This document shows, piece by piece, positions 8,818 to 17,110 of a stretch of 64,000 nt of DNA. Every line of letters starts with the position of its first letter. The stretch's first letter is position 1. The stretch comes from Brevibacillus sp051967035 (lineage in GTDB: Bacteria > Bacillota > Bacilli > Brevibacillales > Brevibacillaceae): NCBI RefSeq assembly GCF_051967035.1, contig NZ_JBQCKK010000001.1, positions 248,001 through 312,000 of the forward strand. The letters are read 5' to 3'. The notes below the pieces were generated by a model. It was not told where the DNA came from. It saw only the letters and a list, made by a program, of their open reading frames with translations, and searched no databases. A program made the translations under genes and the position numbers.

Positions 8818-9772
8818 GCCATACGGGTGGTACGGGCGGTCGCCGTTTATCCGGAATGAGCCACTGGATAAAGCGGGCAATGTGCGGCACAAACGGCAAG
8901 GCGGCCATCGAGCAGATCAGATTGAAAATCGTTTGCGCATGGGCGATTTGCATCGAGGGGCTTGCCGTTAACAAGGCGCTGACCTGGGCAAGCTGGGATA
9001 AAAACGGCAAAAACACGATGGCTCCTGCGACGTTGAAGAGCGTATGGCACCAGGCAACCTGCTTCGAGGCCGTATTCGCGCCAATCGCGGCAATGACCGC
9101 TGTGAAGCAGGTGCCGATATTGGCACCGAGCACGATGGCTAGTGCTGTCTCCATCGACAAGATGTGATGGCTGAGCAGGCCCATCGTAATGACAGTCGTC
9201 GCTGATCCGCTGTGAATGAGCGCGGTAAAAATGATCCCGGTGGCAAGCCCGATCCAGATGGAATGGCTGCTTTCCAGGAACAGGGAGCGAAACGTCTCGG
9301 ATTGTTCCAACGGCGTCGCCATCAGCTTCAACGTGTCAATCCCGAGGAAGATCAGGCCGAAGCCGGCGATGACAAGTCCTGTGCAGCGAATGTTCGGGCG
9401 GGGCAGCAGCCAGAGAGCCACGCCGACGAGCAACATCGGGATGGCGAACGACTCCAGCTTCAGGGCGACCAGCTCTGTCGTCACCGTCGTGCCCAGATTG
9501 GTCCCGAGAATGATGCCGACCGTCTGGGCGAACTGGATGATTCCGGCATTGGTCAGGCCGATGGTCAGGACGGTTACGGCGCTGGAGCTTTGCAGGACGA
9601 ATGTGGCGATCAATCCGATCCAGAAGCTATGGTAGGGCGTGCGGGTGAAGCGCGCCATCCATTCTTCCATTTTTTTGCCCGCCAGATTTTGAAAACCGGT
9701 TCGCATCGCATACATACCCAAGAGAAAAAAACAGAGCCCGAGCGTAAACGGGGCGAGAATGGAGAACATCAC
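8798..9772 (-). CDS. Na/Pi cotransporter family protein
   Basis: A 324-residue integral membrane protein with the PNaS (PF02690) repeats: QSSSAVTVLTIGL (about residue 61) and the matching second repeat HSGSATTVITMGL (about 185). These QSS-type motifs line the transport site in sodium-phosphate cotransporters, so sodium-linked phosphate uptake is likely. It resembles B. subtilis YqeW in size and position near yqeV (mtaB). It lacks the C-terminal PhoU-like domain found in longer relatives. The start is GTG with AAGGAGG about 10 bp away; the next codon is ATG and could also serve. It is transcribed divergently from the methyltransferase gene. Confidence 0.9.
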   Translation of the reverse strand: MMFSILAPFTLGLCFFLLGMYAMRTGFQNLAGKKMEEWMARFTRTPYHSFWIGLIATFVLQSSSAVTVLTIGLTNAGIIQFAQTVGIILGTNLGTTVTTELVALKLESFAIPMLLVGVALWLLPRPNIRCTGLVIAGFGLIFLGIDTLKLMATPLEQSETFRSLFLESSHSIWIGLATGIIFTALIHSGSATTVITMGLLSHHILSMETALAIVLGANIGTCFTAVIAAIGANTASKQVAWCHTLFNVAGAIVFLPFLSQLAQVSALLTASPSMQIAHAQTIFNLICSMAALPFVPHIARFIQWLIPDKRRPPVPPVWLTKKTG

Positions 9773-9904
9773 AAGTTGGGTTCCTCCTTCGGGATCACAA
9801 TGGCAAGCGAGGCTGGCCGAACCAACGCCGGGCCAACCGGAAAGGAAGTTACTATAACGCTATGCCTGTACGAGGGCAAGCATGACAAGGAGTGGAGCAT
9901 CTGC

Positions 9905-11200
9905 ATGGCGAGAGTGCTATTGAACCAGCATCGGAAAAAGCGGCTGGAGGCGGGACACCCGTGGGTTTTTCAATCGGAGGTAGGGGAAATCCAGGGCGAG
10001 GTCGTACCGGGTGAGATCGTCGAGGTGACGAACCACAAAGGACACTTTTTGGCAAAAGGCTACATCAACCCCGCGTCGCAAATGATCGTGCGTATTTTGA
10101 GCTACGATCCGAACGAAGCCATCGACTATGCGTTTTTCGTGCGCAGAATCAGGCAAGCTGCACAGTTTCGCGACAGATTCGTGGACAACCCGCGCGCCTG
10201 CCGCGTCATTTACGGCGAGGCGGATTTTTTGCCTGGGCTGATCGTGGATCGCTATGAGGACGTGCTGGTCGCCCAAGTTCTGTCTCTGGGCATGGAGAAG
10301 CGGATCGACTGGATTCGCGATGCGCTCGTGGAGGTGTTTGCGCCGAAGGGCATCTATTTGCGCAACGACGTGCCTGTGCGCAAGCTGGAAGGCTTGGCGG
10401 AAGGAAAGGGAGTCCTGTACGGAGAATGCCCGCGCGAAGTATGGATTGAGGAAAACGGTCTGAAATACTACGTGGATATCGTGGAGGGGCAAAAAACCGG
10501 ATTTTTCTACGACCAGCGGGAAAACCGCGCTGCGATCGCCCCGCTGATGAAGGGCTGGGGCGAAAAGCACGGCATTACGCTCCAGCAGGTAGAAACAGAT
10601 GGCGAGCCAAAGCTCGTGCCTGTGGACAAGCGGGGAAAAGTGATCAAAAATCCGTTTTGGGACGGGGCAGAGGTGCTGGAGTGCTTCACGCATACAGGCT
10701 CGTTCACGCTGAACGCCTGCAAGCACGGGGCGAAAAAGGTGACGGCGCTCGACATCTCCGAGCACGCCATTGAGACGGCGAAGCGCAACATTACCGCAAA
10801 CGGCTTTTTGCACCGCGTCGAATTTGTCGTAGCCAATGCGTTTGACTATTTGCGGGAAAGCATCGAGGCGGGCAGAAGCTGGGACGTGGTCATTCTCGAT
10901 CCGCCTGCCTTCGCCAAATCGCGCAGCGCGGTCAAAGGGGCATGCCGCGGCTACAAGGATATCAACCTGAACGGAATGAAGCTCGTCCGTCCCGGCGGCT
11001 TTTTGGTCACCGCCTCCTGCTCGTATCATATGTCGCCTGAGCTGTTTCTGGAAACGATTCAGGAAGCGGCCGTCGATGCGAAAAAGATCCTGCGGCTGAT
11101 CGAGTGGCGCGGGGCCGGAAAGGACCATCCGCAAATCAGCGGGGCCGACGAAGCGCACTACCTGAAATTCGCCATTTTCGAAGTGCGCGACCGCAAGTAG
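9905..11200 (+). CDS. RlmI-like class I SAM-dependent rRNA methyltransferase
   Basis: A 431-residue protein of the RlmI/RlmK family, which methylates cytosine-5 in 23S rRNA. It has an N-terminal PUA domain (residues about 1-75, with HPWVFQSEV), the central EEHEE-like region, and a Rossmann methyltransferase domain with the SAM loop FTHTGSFTLNA (about 258), ALDISEHAI, the DPPAFAKS motif (about 330) and the catalytic-type cysteine in TASCSYHM (about 372). Between the conserved FYDQRENRAA and VLECF blocks lies a charged insert of about 30 residues that I do not expect in E. coli RlmI. AAGGAGTGG precedes the ATG at 9905; upstream in-frame codons overlap the divergent promoter region. The exact target base is not certain. 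Confidence 0.9.
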   Translation: MARVLLNQHRKKRLEAGHPWVFQSEVGEIQGEVVPGEIVEVTNHKGHFLAKGYINPASQMIVRILSYDPNEAIDYAFFVRRIRQAAQFRDRFVDNPRACRVIYGEADFLPGLIVDRYEDVLVAQVLSLGMEKRIDWIRDALVEVFAPKGIYLRNDVPVRKLEGLAEGKGVLYGECPREVWIEENGLKYYVDIVEGQKTGFFYDQRENRAAIAPLMKGWGEKHGITLQQVETDGEPKLVPVDKRGKVIKNPFWDGAEVLECFTHTGSFTLNACKHGAKKVTALDISEHAIETAKRNITANGFLHRVEFVVANAFDYLRESIEAGRSWDVVILDPPAFAKSRSAVKGACRGYKDINLNGMKLVRPGGFLVTASCSYHMSPELFLETIQEAAVDAKKILRLIEWRGAGKDHPQISGADEAHYLKFAIFEVRDRK

Positions 11201-11218
11201 ACAAGGAGAAAAAGAAAG

Positions 11219-11246
11219 CAGCGCCTGCAAATCTGGCGCTGTTTTT
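11219..11246 (+). terminator. Terminator after the rRNA methyltransferase
   Basis: CAGCGCC pairs with GGCGCTG around a 9-nt loop, followed by TTTTT. Confidence 0.85.
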
Positions 11247-11313
11247 ACGTTCGCTTGAAAAGGGGGTCCCCTCCGCGGATAGCTGACAAATCGGGGCCTC
11301 TGGCAGGTCGGAC

Positions 11314-11808
11314 CTACTGGGCAAACTGCTTGTCGTTTTTCACCTGCCGGACGAGATCGAGCGCTTTTTTGAAGCCGAGCTCTTTTCCGAGCAAGACTTG
11401 TCCTTCGGCGGGGGTAGCGGCGCGTGCCTGACTCAATGTCTCCAGTTCATGACTGAGCAGATGCTCGATGAGGTACAGCTGGACCTGCCCGATTTCCCGC
11501 TCGCTTTTGCGGTTTCGTTCCCGAAACTTCGCCCGTTGCTTGCTTTCCTCCACATACTTGTCAATGTCGTCTTCAAGAAAGTGGGAGGCGTTGCAAATAA
11601 TTTGCCGATAGTCATCCGTCTGGGAGGGAATCGGCCGGATGGTGTGTCCGAGGTGAGCGAGCAAAAATTTGTTCAGGACGATACTGTCCCGCGTGTAGTC
11701 ATTGTGCAGGAGCGAGTACTCCCCCAGAAATGATCCGGTGTCTTTGTCGTAGCTGTGCAAAAGCGTGTACGTGGAGCAATACGTACAATACAGCAAGTAG
11801 TCTCTCAT
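11314..11808 (-). CDS. Uncharacterised protein with N-terminal CxxC
   Basis: A 164-residue soluble protein that I do not recognise. I place the start at the ATG ending at 11808 because GGAGGG lies 6 bp before it; two ATG-type codons upstream overlap or precede that site. It begins MRDYLLYCTYCSTYTLLH, with a CxxC pair that might bind a metal. A highly charged helical segment (KYVEESKQRAKFRERNRKSE) fills the middle, and the C-terminal half is predicted helical without membrane segments. It stands alone between the rRNA methyltransferase and ddl on the opposite strand. Coding is supported by the ribosome-binding site and consistent codon use. Confidence 0.7.
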   Translation of the reverse strand: MRDYLLYCTYCSTYTLLHSYDKDTGSFLGEYSLLHNDYTRDSIVLNKFLLAHLGHTIRPIPSQTDDYRQIICNASHFLEDDIDKYVEESKQRAKFRERNRKSEREIGQVQLYLIEHLLSHELETLSQARAATPAEGQVLLGKELGFKKALDLVRQVKNDKQFAQ

Positions 11809-11895
11809 GGACATCCCTCCAGAAAATAGCTCCATGACAAGGTTTTTCCTTTCTAGGATATGACGAAGTTTCCCGGTGGGTGATACTTGCTTCTC

Positions 11896-11924
11896 TTGTA
11901 TTTGCCCATCGGTTTGTGTATGCT
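11896..11924 (+). promoter_or_regulatory. Candidate sigma-A promoter for ddl
   Basis: TTGTAT and TATGCT are separated by 17 bp and lie about 117 bp before the ddl start. The -35 matches at four of six positions, the -10 at four or five. Confidence 0.45.
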
Positions 11925-12040
11925 AAATGACGAGCTTTTGCCCGGTACAACATGCAGATGCTGGGCGTTTGCATAGCATAGGAGAGAGAGGAAACGAAGG
12001 TAGACTCTTTGCCTGCCGCAGAGAAAGGAGCATGGCACGG

Positions 12041-13168
12041 ATGGGAACAGAAAAAATCCGTTTGGGAATCATTTATGGAGGAAAATCCTCGGAGCACGAG
12101 GTTTCTTTGCGAACGGCCTTGTCGATCATGAAGGCTGTCGATGCGAATAAATACGAGGTAACGCCCATTTATGTGCAATTGGACGGTTCCTGGGTAAAAG
12201 GGGAAGCGCTGACGGGCCAGTTGCCGGACAAAATCGACGCGCTGCGTTTGACGTCTGGCGATCAATCAGTGACCCAGCCAACCGGAGCGGGACAGGAAGT
12301 CGTCGTGGCAAGCAAGCCGGCGTCTCTGTTCGGAATCGGCCAGCAGGTGGATGTGATCTTCCCGGTGGTCCACGGACCGAACGGCGAGGATGGCACGATT
12401 CAGGGAATGCTGGAGCTTGCCAATCTGCCTTATGTCGGCACAGGGGTCATGGCCTCTGCTGTCGGCATGGACAAATGGATGATGAAAACGGTCTTCGCCC
12501 AGGCGGGTCTGCCGCAGGTGAAGTACGTGGGTCTGTTGCGCTCGCAATGGGAGAAAAGCCCCGAAGAAGTCGCGGACAACATCGAACGCGAGCTTGGCTA
12601 TCCATGCTTTGTCAAGCCGGCCAACATGGGGTCCAGCGTCGGGATCAGCAAGGCGAAAAACCGCAGCGAGCTAGTGCAGGCACTCCATCTGGCTGCCCGC
12701 TTTGACCGCAGGCTGATCGTGGAGGAATTCGTGCAGGCGCGGGAACTGGAGATTGGCGTGCTTGGCAACGAGGAGCTCGTGACGTCTGTGGTGGGCGAGG
12801 TCATCGCGGCCAAGGAATTTTACGATTATGAAGCCAAATACAAGGGAGCAGGCACCGAGTTGGCCATTCCTGCCGTCATTCCCGCACATGTAGCGGAGGA
12901 AATCGCCGTGATCGCGAAAAAAGCGTTCCGGGCATTGGACGGCTCCGGACTCTCCCGCGTCGATTTTTTCTGGGATGAGAAACACGACAAACTGTACATC
13001 AACGAAGTGAACACGATGCCCGGCTTTACGCCACTCAGCATGTACCCGATGCTCTTCCAGGCGACGGGTGTCAGCTACAGCGAGCTGATTGACCGCCTCG
13101 TGCAGCTCGCGCTCGAACGCCACGCCGACAAGCAGCGCAACATTGTCGAGGCAGAAGGATTGGAATAG
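12041..13168 (+). CDS. ddl: D-alanine--D-alanine ligase
   Basis: Ddl joins two D-alanines with ATP to supply the end of the peptidoglycan stem peptide. It is a cytoplasmic ATP-grasp enzyme. The 375 residues have the N-terminal GGKSSEHEVSLR motif, FPVVHGPNGEDGT (about 105), the ATP-grasp block FVKPANMGSSVGISK (about 190), and the metal site NEVNTMPGFTPLSMYP (about 325). AAGGAG lies 10 bp before ATG 12041. Another ATG at 12032 overlaps that site too closely, so the start may differ by three residues. The convergent murF supplies the enzyme that uses its product, so both steps of D-Ala-D-Ala addition sit side by side. Confidence 0.97.
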   Translation: MGTEKIRLGIIYGGKSSEHEVSLRTALSIMKAVDANKYEVTPIYVQLDGSWVKGEALTGQLPDKIDALRLTSGDQSVTQPTGAGQEVVVASKPASLFGIGQQVDVIFPVVHGPNGEDGTIQGMLELANLPYVGTGVMASAVGMDKWMMKTVFAQAGLPQVKYVGLLRSQWEKSPEEVADNIERELGYPCFVKPANMGSSVGISKAKNRSELVQALHLAARFDRRLIVEEFVQARELEIGVLGNEELVTSVVGEVIAAKEFYDYEAKYKGAGTELAIPAVIPAHVAEEIAVIAKKAFRALDGSGLSRVDFFWDEKHDKLYINEVNTMPGFTPLSMYPMLFQATGVSYSELIDRLVQLALERHADKQRNIVEAEGLE

Positions 13169-13201
13169 CGAAAAAGCCCAAACCAATCGCTGCCGCAACT
13201 G

Positions 13202-13240
13202 AAAAAGCGCCTCCGTCCAAAGACGAGAGGCGCTTTTTTT
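13202..13240. terminator. Bidirectional terminator between ddl and murF
   Basis: AAAAAGCGCCTC pairs with GAGGCGCTTTTT, with T runs on both strands. It can stop ddl and the convergent murF; the murF stop codon overlaps the T run. Confidence 0.85.
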
Positions 13241-14621
13241 AATCGCAGTTTTCCAGATCGGCAAGCAGCGTCCACAATTCCATGCCCTTTGATGCTTTGA
13301 ACAAAAAGGCGTGGTTGGCATCGCGCAGCGGCAGGAGAGCGGCAAGCGCCTCTCTTTTCGTGGCCGCATGCAGCTTGTTGCCGTTGTAGGCCGCATGCAA
13401 ATGGCGGCTATCCTCGCCAACGGTGACGAGCAGCTCGATGCGATCCGCGATATCTCGGAGCGCTTGGCCGACCCCGGCGTGCATCTCGGCGCTGTGCGGG
13501 CCCATCTCGTACATATCGCCCAGGACCAGCACTTTTTTGCGGGAAGGAAACAGCTCGGCAAACGTGCGGGCAGCGGCCTCCATCGACGACGGACTGGCGT
13601 TGTAGGCGTCGCTGATATACAGCGAGCCGTGCCGGGAGAGAACCTGCTCAAAGCGCATGCCCGAGAGCTTGACAGTCGACAGAGCCTGGGCGATCTGTTC
13701 GTTGCTCATCCCCAGCCGCTTGGCGATGGCGACAGCCGGCAGGGCGTTCAGCACGCTATGCTTGCCGTGCAGCGGGAGAAAGGCAGAAAAGCGCTCGCCG
13801 GAAGCCAAGCAGACGTCAAAGCGGGTTCCGTTGTCGGTCGGCTCGATTTGCTCTGCCCACAGGTCGCACGGCTCCTGGACCGAGTAGTACATGATTTCGC
13901 CGGAATACAGATGGGCAACTCGCCGCAAATACGCGGAGTCCTTGTTCAGGAGCACCAGGCCGTCCGGGGCGGTATGCGGCAACAGCTCCGCCTTGGCGAG
14001 CGCAATTTTTTCCCGCGTGCCGAAAAATTCCAGATGCGACTCGCCAATGTACGTAATGACGCTGATTTGCGGCTTGACCAGGCTGGCGAGCAAATCGATT
14101 TCCCCCGCGTGGTTCATCCCCAGTTCCAGGACGGCAGCCTGATGCTCTTCTTCGACCTGCAGCAGGGAAAACGGTACGCCCAGGTGATTGTTCAAGTTTT
14201 TATATGTCTTGTAAACGGGAGAGCGTGCCTCCAGTACGTGGGCAACGATATCCTTGACCGTTGTTTTCCCGATGCTGCCCGTAATTGCGATATACGGGAT
14301 CGTGAATCCTCTGCGGTAAGCTGCTGCCAGCTTTTGAAAAGCGCGCAGCGTGTCATTGACGAGAATCAGACCGAAGTCTTTTGGCAAGCCCGCAGGAATT
14401 TTCTCCTGATTGGATACGATGGCGGCTACCGCTCCCTGTTCGGCGGCTTGCAGCAAAAAATCGTGGCCATCACGCGCACCGGTTGTCATCGCCACAAACA
14501 AGGAACCCGCATGCAACTGGCGGGTGTCGAAGTGAACGGATGACACGGCAAGATGCGGGGAACCTGCCAGCAGCAGTCCTTCCGCGTTGATTGCTGCCTG
14601 TTCCAGGGCAATTGGTTTCAT
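13239..14621 (-). CDS. murF: UDP-MurNAc-tripeptide--D-alanyl-D-alanine ligase
   Basis: MurF adds the D-Ala-D-Ala dipeptide made by Ddl to the UDP-MurNAc-tripeptide in the last cytoplasmic precursor step. The 460 residues (B. subtilis about 457) show the N-terminal UDP-binding domain, the ATP loop TGSIGKTTVKD (about residue 108), the central motif ELGMNHAGEI (about 157), and the C-terminal domain with SDAYNASPSSM. The start is set at the ATG ending 14621, preceded by AAGGAG; the open frame extends further upstream without a better site. It lies convergent to ddl, so the two enzymes share a locus but not a transcript. Confidence 0.97.
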   Translation of the reverse strand: MKPIALEQAAINAEGLLLAGSPHLAVSSVHFDTRQLHAGSLFVAMTTGARDGHDFLLQAAEQGAVAAIVSNQEKIPAGLPKDFGLILVNDTLRAFQKLAAAYRRGFTIPYIAITGSIGKTTVKDIVAHVLEARSPVYKTYKNLNNHLGVPFSLLQVEEEHQAAVLELGMNHAGEIDLLASLVKPQISVITYIGESHLEFFGTREKIALAKAELLPHTAPDGLVLLNKDSAYLRRVAHLYSGEIMYYSVQEPCDLWAEQIEPTDNGTRFDVCLASGERFSAFLPLHGKHSVLNALPAVAIAKRLGMSNEQIAQALSTVKLSGMRFEQVLSRHGSLYISDAYNASPSSMEAAARTFAELFPSRKKVLVLGDMYEMGPHSAEMHAGVGQALRDIADRIELLVTVGEDSRHLHAAYNGNKLHAATKREALAALLPLRDANHAFLFKASKGMELWTLLADLENCD

Positions 14622-14810
14622 GTGCACGAACTCCTTTTTCTCATGATCCTTCTCGAACCTCGAAGTCATGCTACCACGCGCTAGGGAAGGCCGCAAGACA
14701 AAAGTGCGAGACGGGCCGTTGCAAGGGCCGCGGGCCGTCTACTTTTCGAATCCATCCATGCTTGGTTACCACTTGTTGTCAGGATTTCACGAATAAAAGC
14801 AAATGAAAGG

Positions 14811-14840
14811 TTGACCTTCATTAGACATCTATCCTATAAT
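14811..14840 (+). promoter_or_regulatory. Sigma-A promoter for rpsU-yqeY
   Basis: TTGACC (14811-14816) and a consensus TATAAT (14835-14840) are 18 bp apart and lie about 70 bp before rpsU. Confidence 0.75.
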
Positions 14841-14908
14841 GAAGTGTGACAGTCTGTTCGTACCACGATTCAGGCGTCCCACGGTTTTAGCGGAGGGAGG
14901 GAAGACAA

Positions 14909-15082
14909 ATGGCAGAAATTCGAGTCAAGAAAAACGAGTCTTTGGATAGCGCACTTCGCCGCTTCAAGCGTGAGAGCGCCAAATCCGGGGTGATGGCGGA
15001 ACTGCGTAAACGTCGTCACTTTGAGAAGCCTAGCATTCGGCGCAAAAAGAAATCCGAAGCAGCTCGCAAACGTAAGTATTAA
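14909..15082 (+). CDS. rpsU: 30S ribosomal protein S21
   Basis: Ribosomal protein S21 is a small basic protein of the 30S platform. The 57 codons read MAEIRVKKNESLDSALRRFK and continue in the expected S21 pattern to a lysine/arginine-rich tail ending RKRKY. A strong GGAGGGAGG site precedes the ATG. It is the first gene after a consensus promoter, and its stop codon lies 17 bp before yqeY, so the two are co-transcribed as in Bacillus. It is shorter than most gene-finder cut-offs. Confidence 0.98.
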   Translation: MAEIRVKKNESLDSALRRFKRESAKSGVMAELRKRRHFEKPSIRRKKKSEAARKRKY

Positions 15083-15099
15083 TGGACGGAGGGCCCATC

Positions 15100-15546
15100 A
15101 TGAGTGTAATGGAGCGACTCGATCAAGATATGAAGCAAGCAATGAAGGACAAAGCTGCTCTAAAACTCTCTGTTATTCGCATGGTGAAAGCCGCTTTAAA
15201 GAATGAAGAGATTAACAAAGGCAGAACTTTGTCTGAAGACGAAGTGCTGACCATCTTGACTCGTGAGTTAAAACAACGCCGTGAATCCCTCCAGGAATTT
15301 GAGAAGGCAGGCCGTGAGGAACTTGCCTTAAAATCGCGCGAAGAGATCGACGTGCTCTCCGCTTACTTGCCCGCTCAGCTCAGCGAAGACGAAATTCGCG
15401 ATATCGTTCGGGAAGCAATTGCCGCCACAAATGCCGCCTCCAAAAAAGAGATGGGCAAAGTGATGGGGGCAATCATGCCGAAAGTGAAAGGCAGAGCAGA
15501 CGGAACCCTCGTGCAAAAGATTGTATCTGAGGAACTACCATCGTAG
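15100..15546 (+). CDS. yqeY: GatB/YqeY domain-containing protein
   Basis: A 148-residue protein, exactly the usual YqeY length. It is related to the tail domain of the GatB subunit of tRNA-dependent amidotransferase, but its function is not established. Seen motifs are ALKLSVIRMVKAALKNEEI near residue 20 and LSAYLPAQLSEDEI (about 90), followed by the conserved GKVMGAIMPKVKGRADG near the C-terminus. The GGAGGG site just before ATG 15100 decides the start. It is downstream of rpsU, the standard pairing in Gram-positive genomes, and is followed by a terminator. Confidence 0.95.
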   Translation: MSVMERLDQDMKQAMKDKAALKLSVIRMVKAALKNEEINKGRTLSEDEVLTILTRELKQRRESLQEFEKAGREELALKSREEIDVLSAYLPAQLSEDEIRDIVREAIAATNAASKKEMGKVMGAIMPKVKGRADGTLVQKIVSEELPS

Positions 15547-15581
15547 ACAAGTAACACCTCATATAGATACGAACGGAGAAA

Positions 15582-15611
15582 CTCAGCCGGACGACGGCTG
15601 GGTTTTTCTTT
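15582..15611 (+). terminator. Terminator after yqeY
   Basis: CTCAGCCG pairs with CGGCTGGG (last pairs weak) around a 5-nt loop and is followed by TTTTTCTTTT. Confidence 0.8.
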
Positions 15612-15687
15612 TGGGGAACGGAATGTTGCCAATCGATACGCTGGTAACTTGTCAAGGTACCGGGAGGTTTTGTTTTTGACAAAAATC

Positions 15688-15713
15688 TGAAACATTTGTC
15701 CCGCTTCTTCGTA
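15688..15713 (+). promoter_or_regulatory. Sigma-W-type (ECF) promoter for the nfeD-floA operon
   Basis: TGAAAC (15688-15693) is followed after exactly 16 bp by CGTA (15710-15713). This is the full consensus of B. subtilis sigma-W promoters. It lies 51 bp before nfeD. The orthologous yqeZ-yqfA-yqfB operon is known to be sigma-W controlled in B. subtilis, so the match is unlikely to be chance. Confidence 0.85.
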
Positions 15714-15763
15714 TACCGTAGTGGGCATACGTTGAAGCTGATACGAGGAAGGAGGGATAGGCA

Positions 15764-17095
15764 ATGTTTGCAGCAAGGCCATTGTTACGCAGCGTGCGCT
15801 TGCTCGTTTCGTTGCTCTGCCTGATGATGGGGCTAGCGCTGTTTGTGGCGACGCCGGGAGGGTTTGCGCAGTCTTATCAAAAAGCCGTCTGGGTTCCGGT
15901 AGACCATACGATTGAGCGCGGTCTGGAGCGCTTCTTGGAGCGAGCTTTTGCGGAAGCGCAGGAGCAGCAGGCAGACCTTGTCATCTTGCATCTGAATACG
16001 CCGGGTGGCGACGTGGATGCGGCGGACCAGATTGGGCAGTTGATTCGCCAATCTCCCATGCATACGATTGCCTACATTGACAATCAAGCCTTCTCAGCGG
16101 GGACCTACATCGCTTTGAATGCCAATGAAATCGTCATGACGCCAGGCAGCAGCATGGGCGCAGCGACCCCGATTGATCTGGCAGGCAATGCCGCCGATGT
16201 CAAATTCATCTCCGGATGGAGCAAAAAAATGGTGGCAGCCGCCAGCTTGAACAATCGACAGCCCGATGTGGCGCGGGCCATGGTGGAAATCGATACGGAG
16301 TTCCCGGGATTGAAGCCGAAGGGAACGGTGCTCTCGCTCGATGCCCGGCAAGCCAAAACATTGGGCTACGCGGATCGCGTCGTTTCCGGCAAGGAAGAAC
16401 TGCTAGCCAGTCTGGGGATTTCAGGCGACTCCCTCCAAGTAATCGAGCCGACAGGCGGGGAAAAGGTGGCGCGTTGGGTGACCAGTCCGTACGTCATGAG
16501 TCTGCTGTTGATTATCGGCCTGGTGGGAATTGTCGTTGAACTGTTTGCGCCTGGCTTTGGCGTCGCGGGTACGATCTCCCTCGTTTCATTCGGGCTGTAC
16601 TTCTTCGGTCATTACGTGGCAGGCTTTGCAAACTGGCTGCACATCGGCCTGTTCGTCATCGGGATTATCTTGATGATCCTGGAAATTTTCCTGCCAGGCG
16701 GTATCGTCGGAGCGATCGGTTTCGTCAGCATCGTAACCGGCCTGGTGATGGCTGCCTACGACACGCAGCAAGGACTCGCTTCGTTGGGCATTGCGGTCAT
16801 TGTTACGGCTTTGGTGGCGTTTCTGCTCATCAAACGGTACGGCGTCAAAGGGCTGTTTGGCAAATTCGTTCTCGGCGATGCGCAGCGCAACGAGGAAGGA
16901 TATGTAGCGCCGAAGGATCAGCGCGATCTCACCGGGAAATCGGGTATTGCCCTGACACCGCTGCGTCCGGCGGGCGTAGTGAAAATCCACGGAAAACGCG
17001 TCGATGCGGTTTCTGCCGGAGGGTTTCTCGAAGCCGGAACGTCGATTGTCGTGGTGCAAGTAGAAGGTGCCCGCGTCATCGTCGAACAAGAATAA
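15764..17095 (+). CDS. NfeD-family membrane serine protease (YqeZ-like)
   Basis: A long NfeD protein of 443 residues. A signal peptide (about 1-36, ending near GFAQS) leads into an extracytoplasmic ClpP-like serine protease domain with VILHLNTPGGDVDAADQIG (about 68) and the serine-containing FSAGTYIALNA (about 112). Then come four to five membrane helices (about 245-370, with GVVELFAPG-type segments) and a C-terminal OB-fold domain (about 390-443). Long NfeD proteins work with flotillin-like partners in membrane organisation and envelope stress. The ATG follows AAGGAGG. It is the first gene behind the sigma-W-type promoter and lies 15 bp before floA. Confidence 0.93.
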   Translation: MFAARPLLRSVRLLVSLLCLMMGLALFVATPGGFAQSYQKAVWVPVDHTIERGLERFLERAFAEAQEQQADLVILHLNTPGGDVDAADQIGQLIRQSPMHTIAYIDNQAFSAGTYIALNANEIVMTPGSSMGAATPIDLAGNAADVKFISGWSKKMVAAASLNNRQPDVARAMVEIDTEFPGLKPKGTVLSLDARQAKTLGYADRVVSGKEELLASLGISGDSLQVIEPTGGEKVARWVTSPYVMSLLLIIGLVGIVVELFAPGFGVAGTISLVSFGLYFFGHYVAGFANWLHIGLFVIGIILMILEIFLPGGIVGAIGFVSIVTGLVMAAYDTQQGLASLGIAVIVTALVAFLLIKRYGVKGLFGKFVLGDAQRNEEGYVAPKDQRDLTGKSGIALTPLRPAGVVKIHGKRVDAVSAGGFLEAGTSIVVVQVEGARVIVEQE

Positions 17096-17110
17096 AGGAG
17101 TGATCTGCAC

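Noticed and set aside
8322..9167. A 281-codon plus-strand frame over the lrgB/transporter junction
   Set aside because: It crosses two well-supported membrane-protein genes in other frames, and its product is low in hydrophobic order and has no family features.
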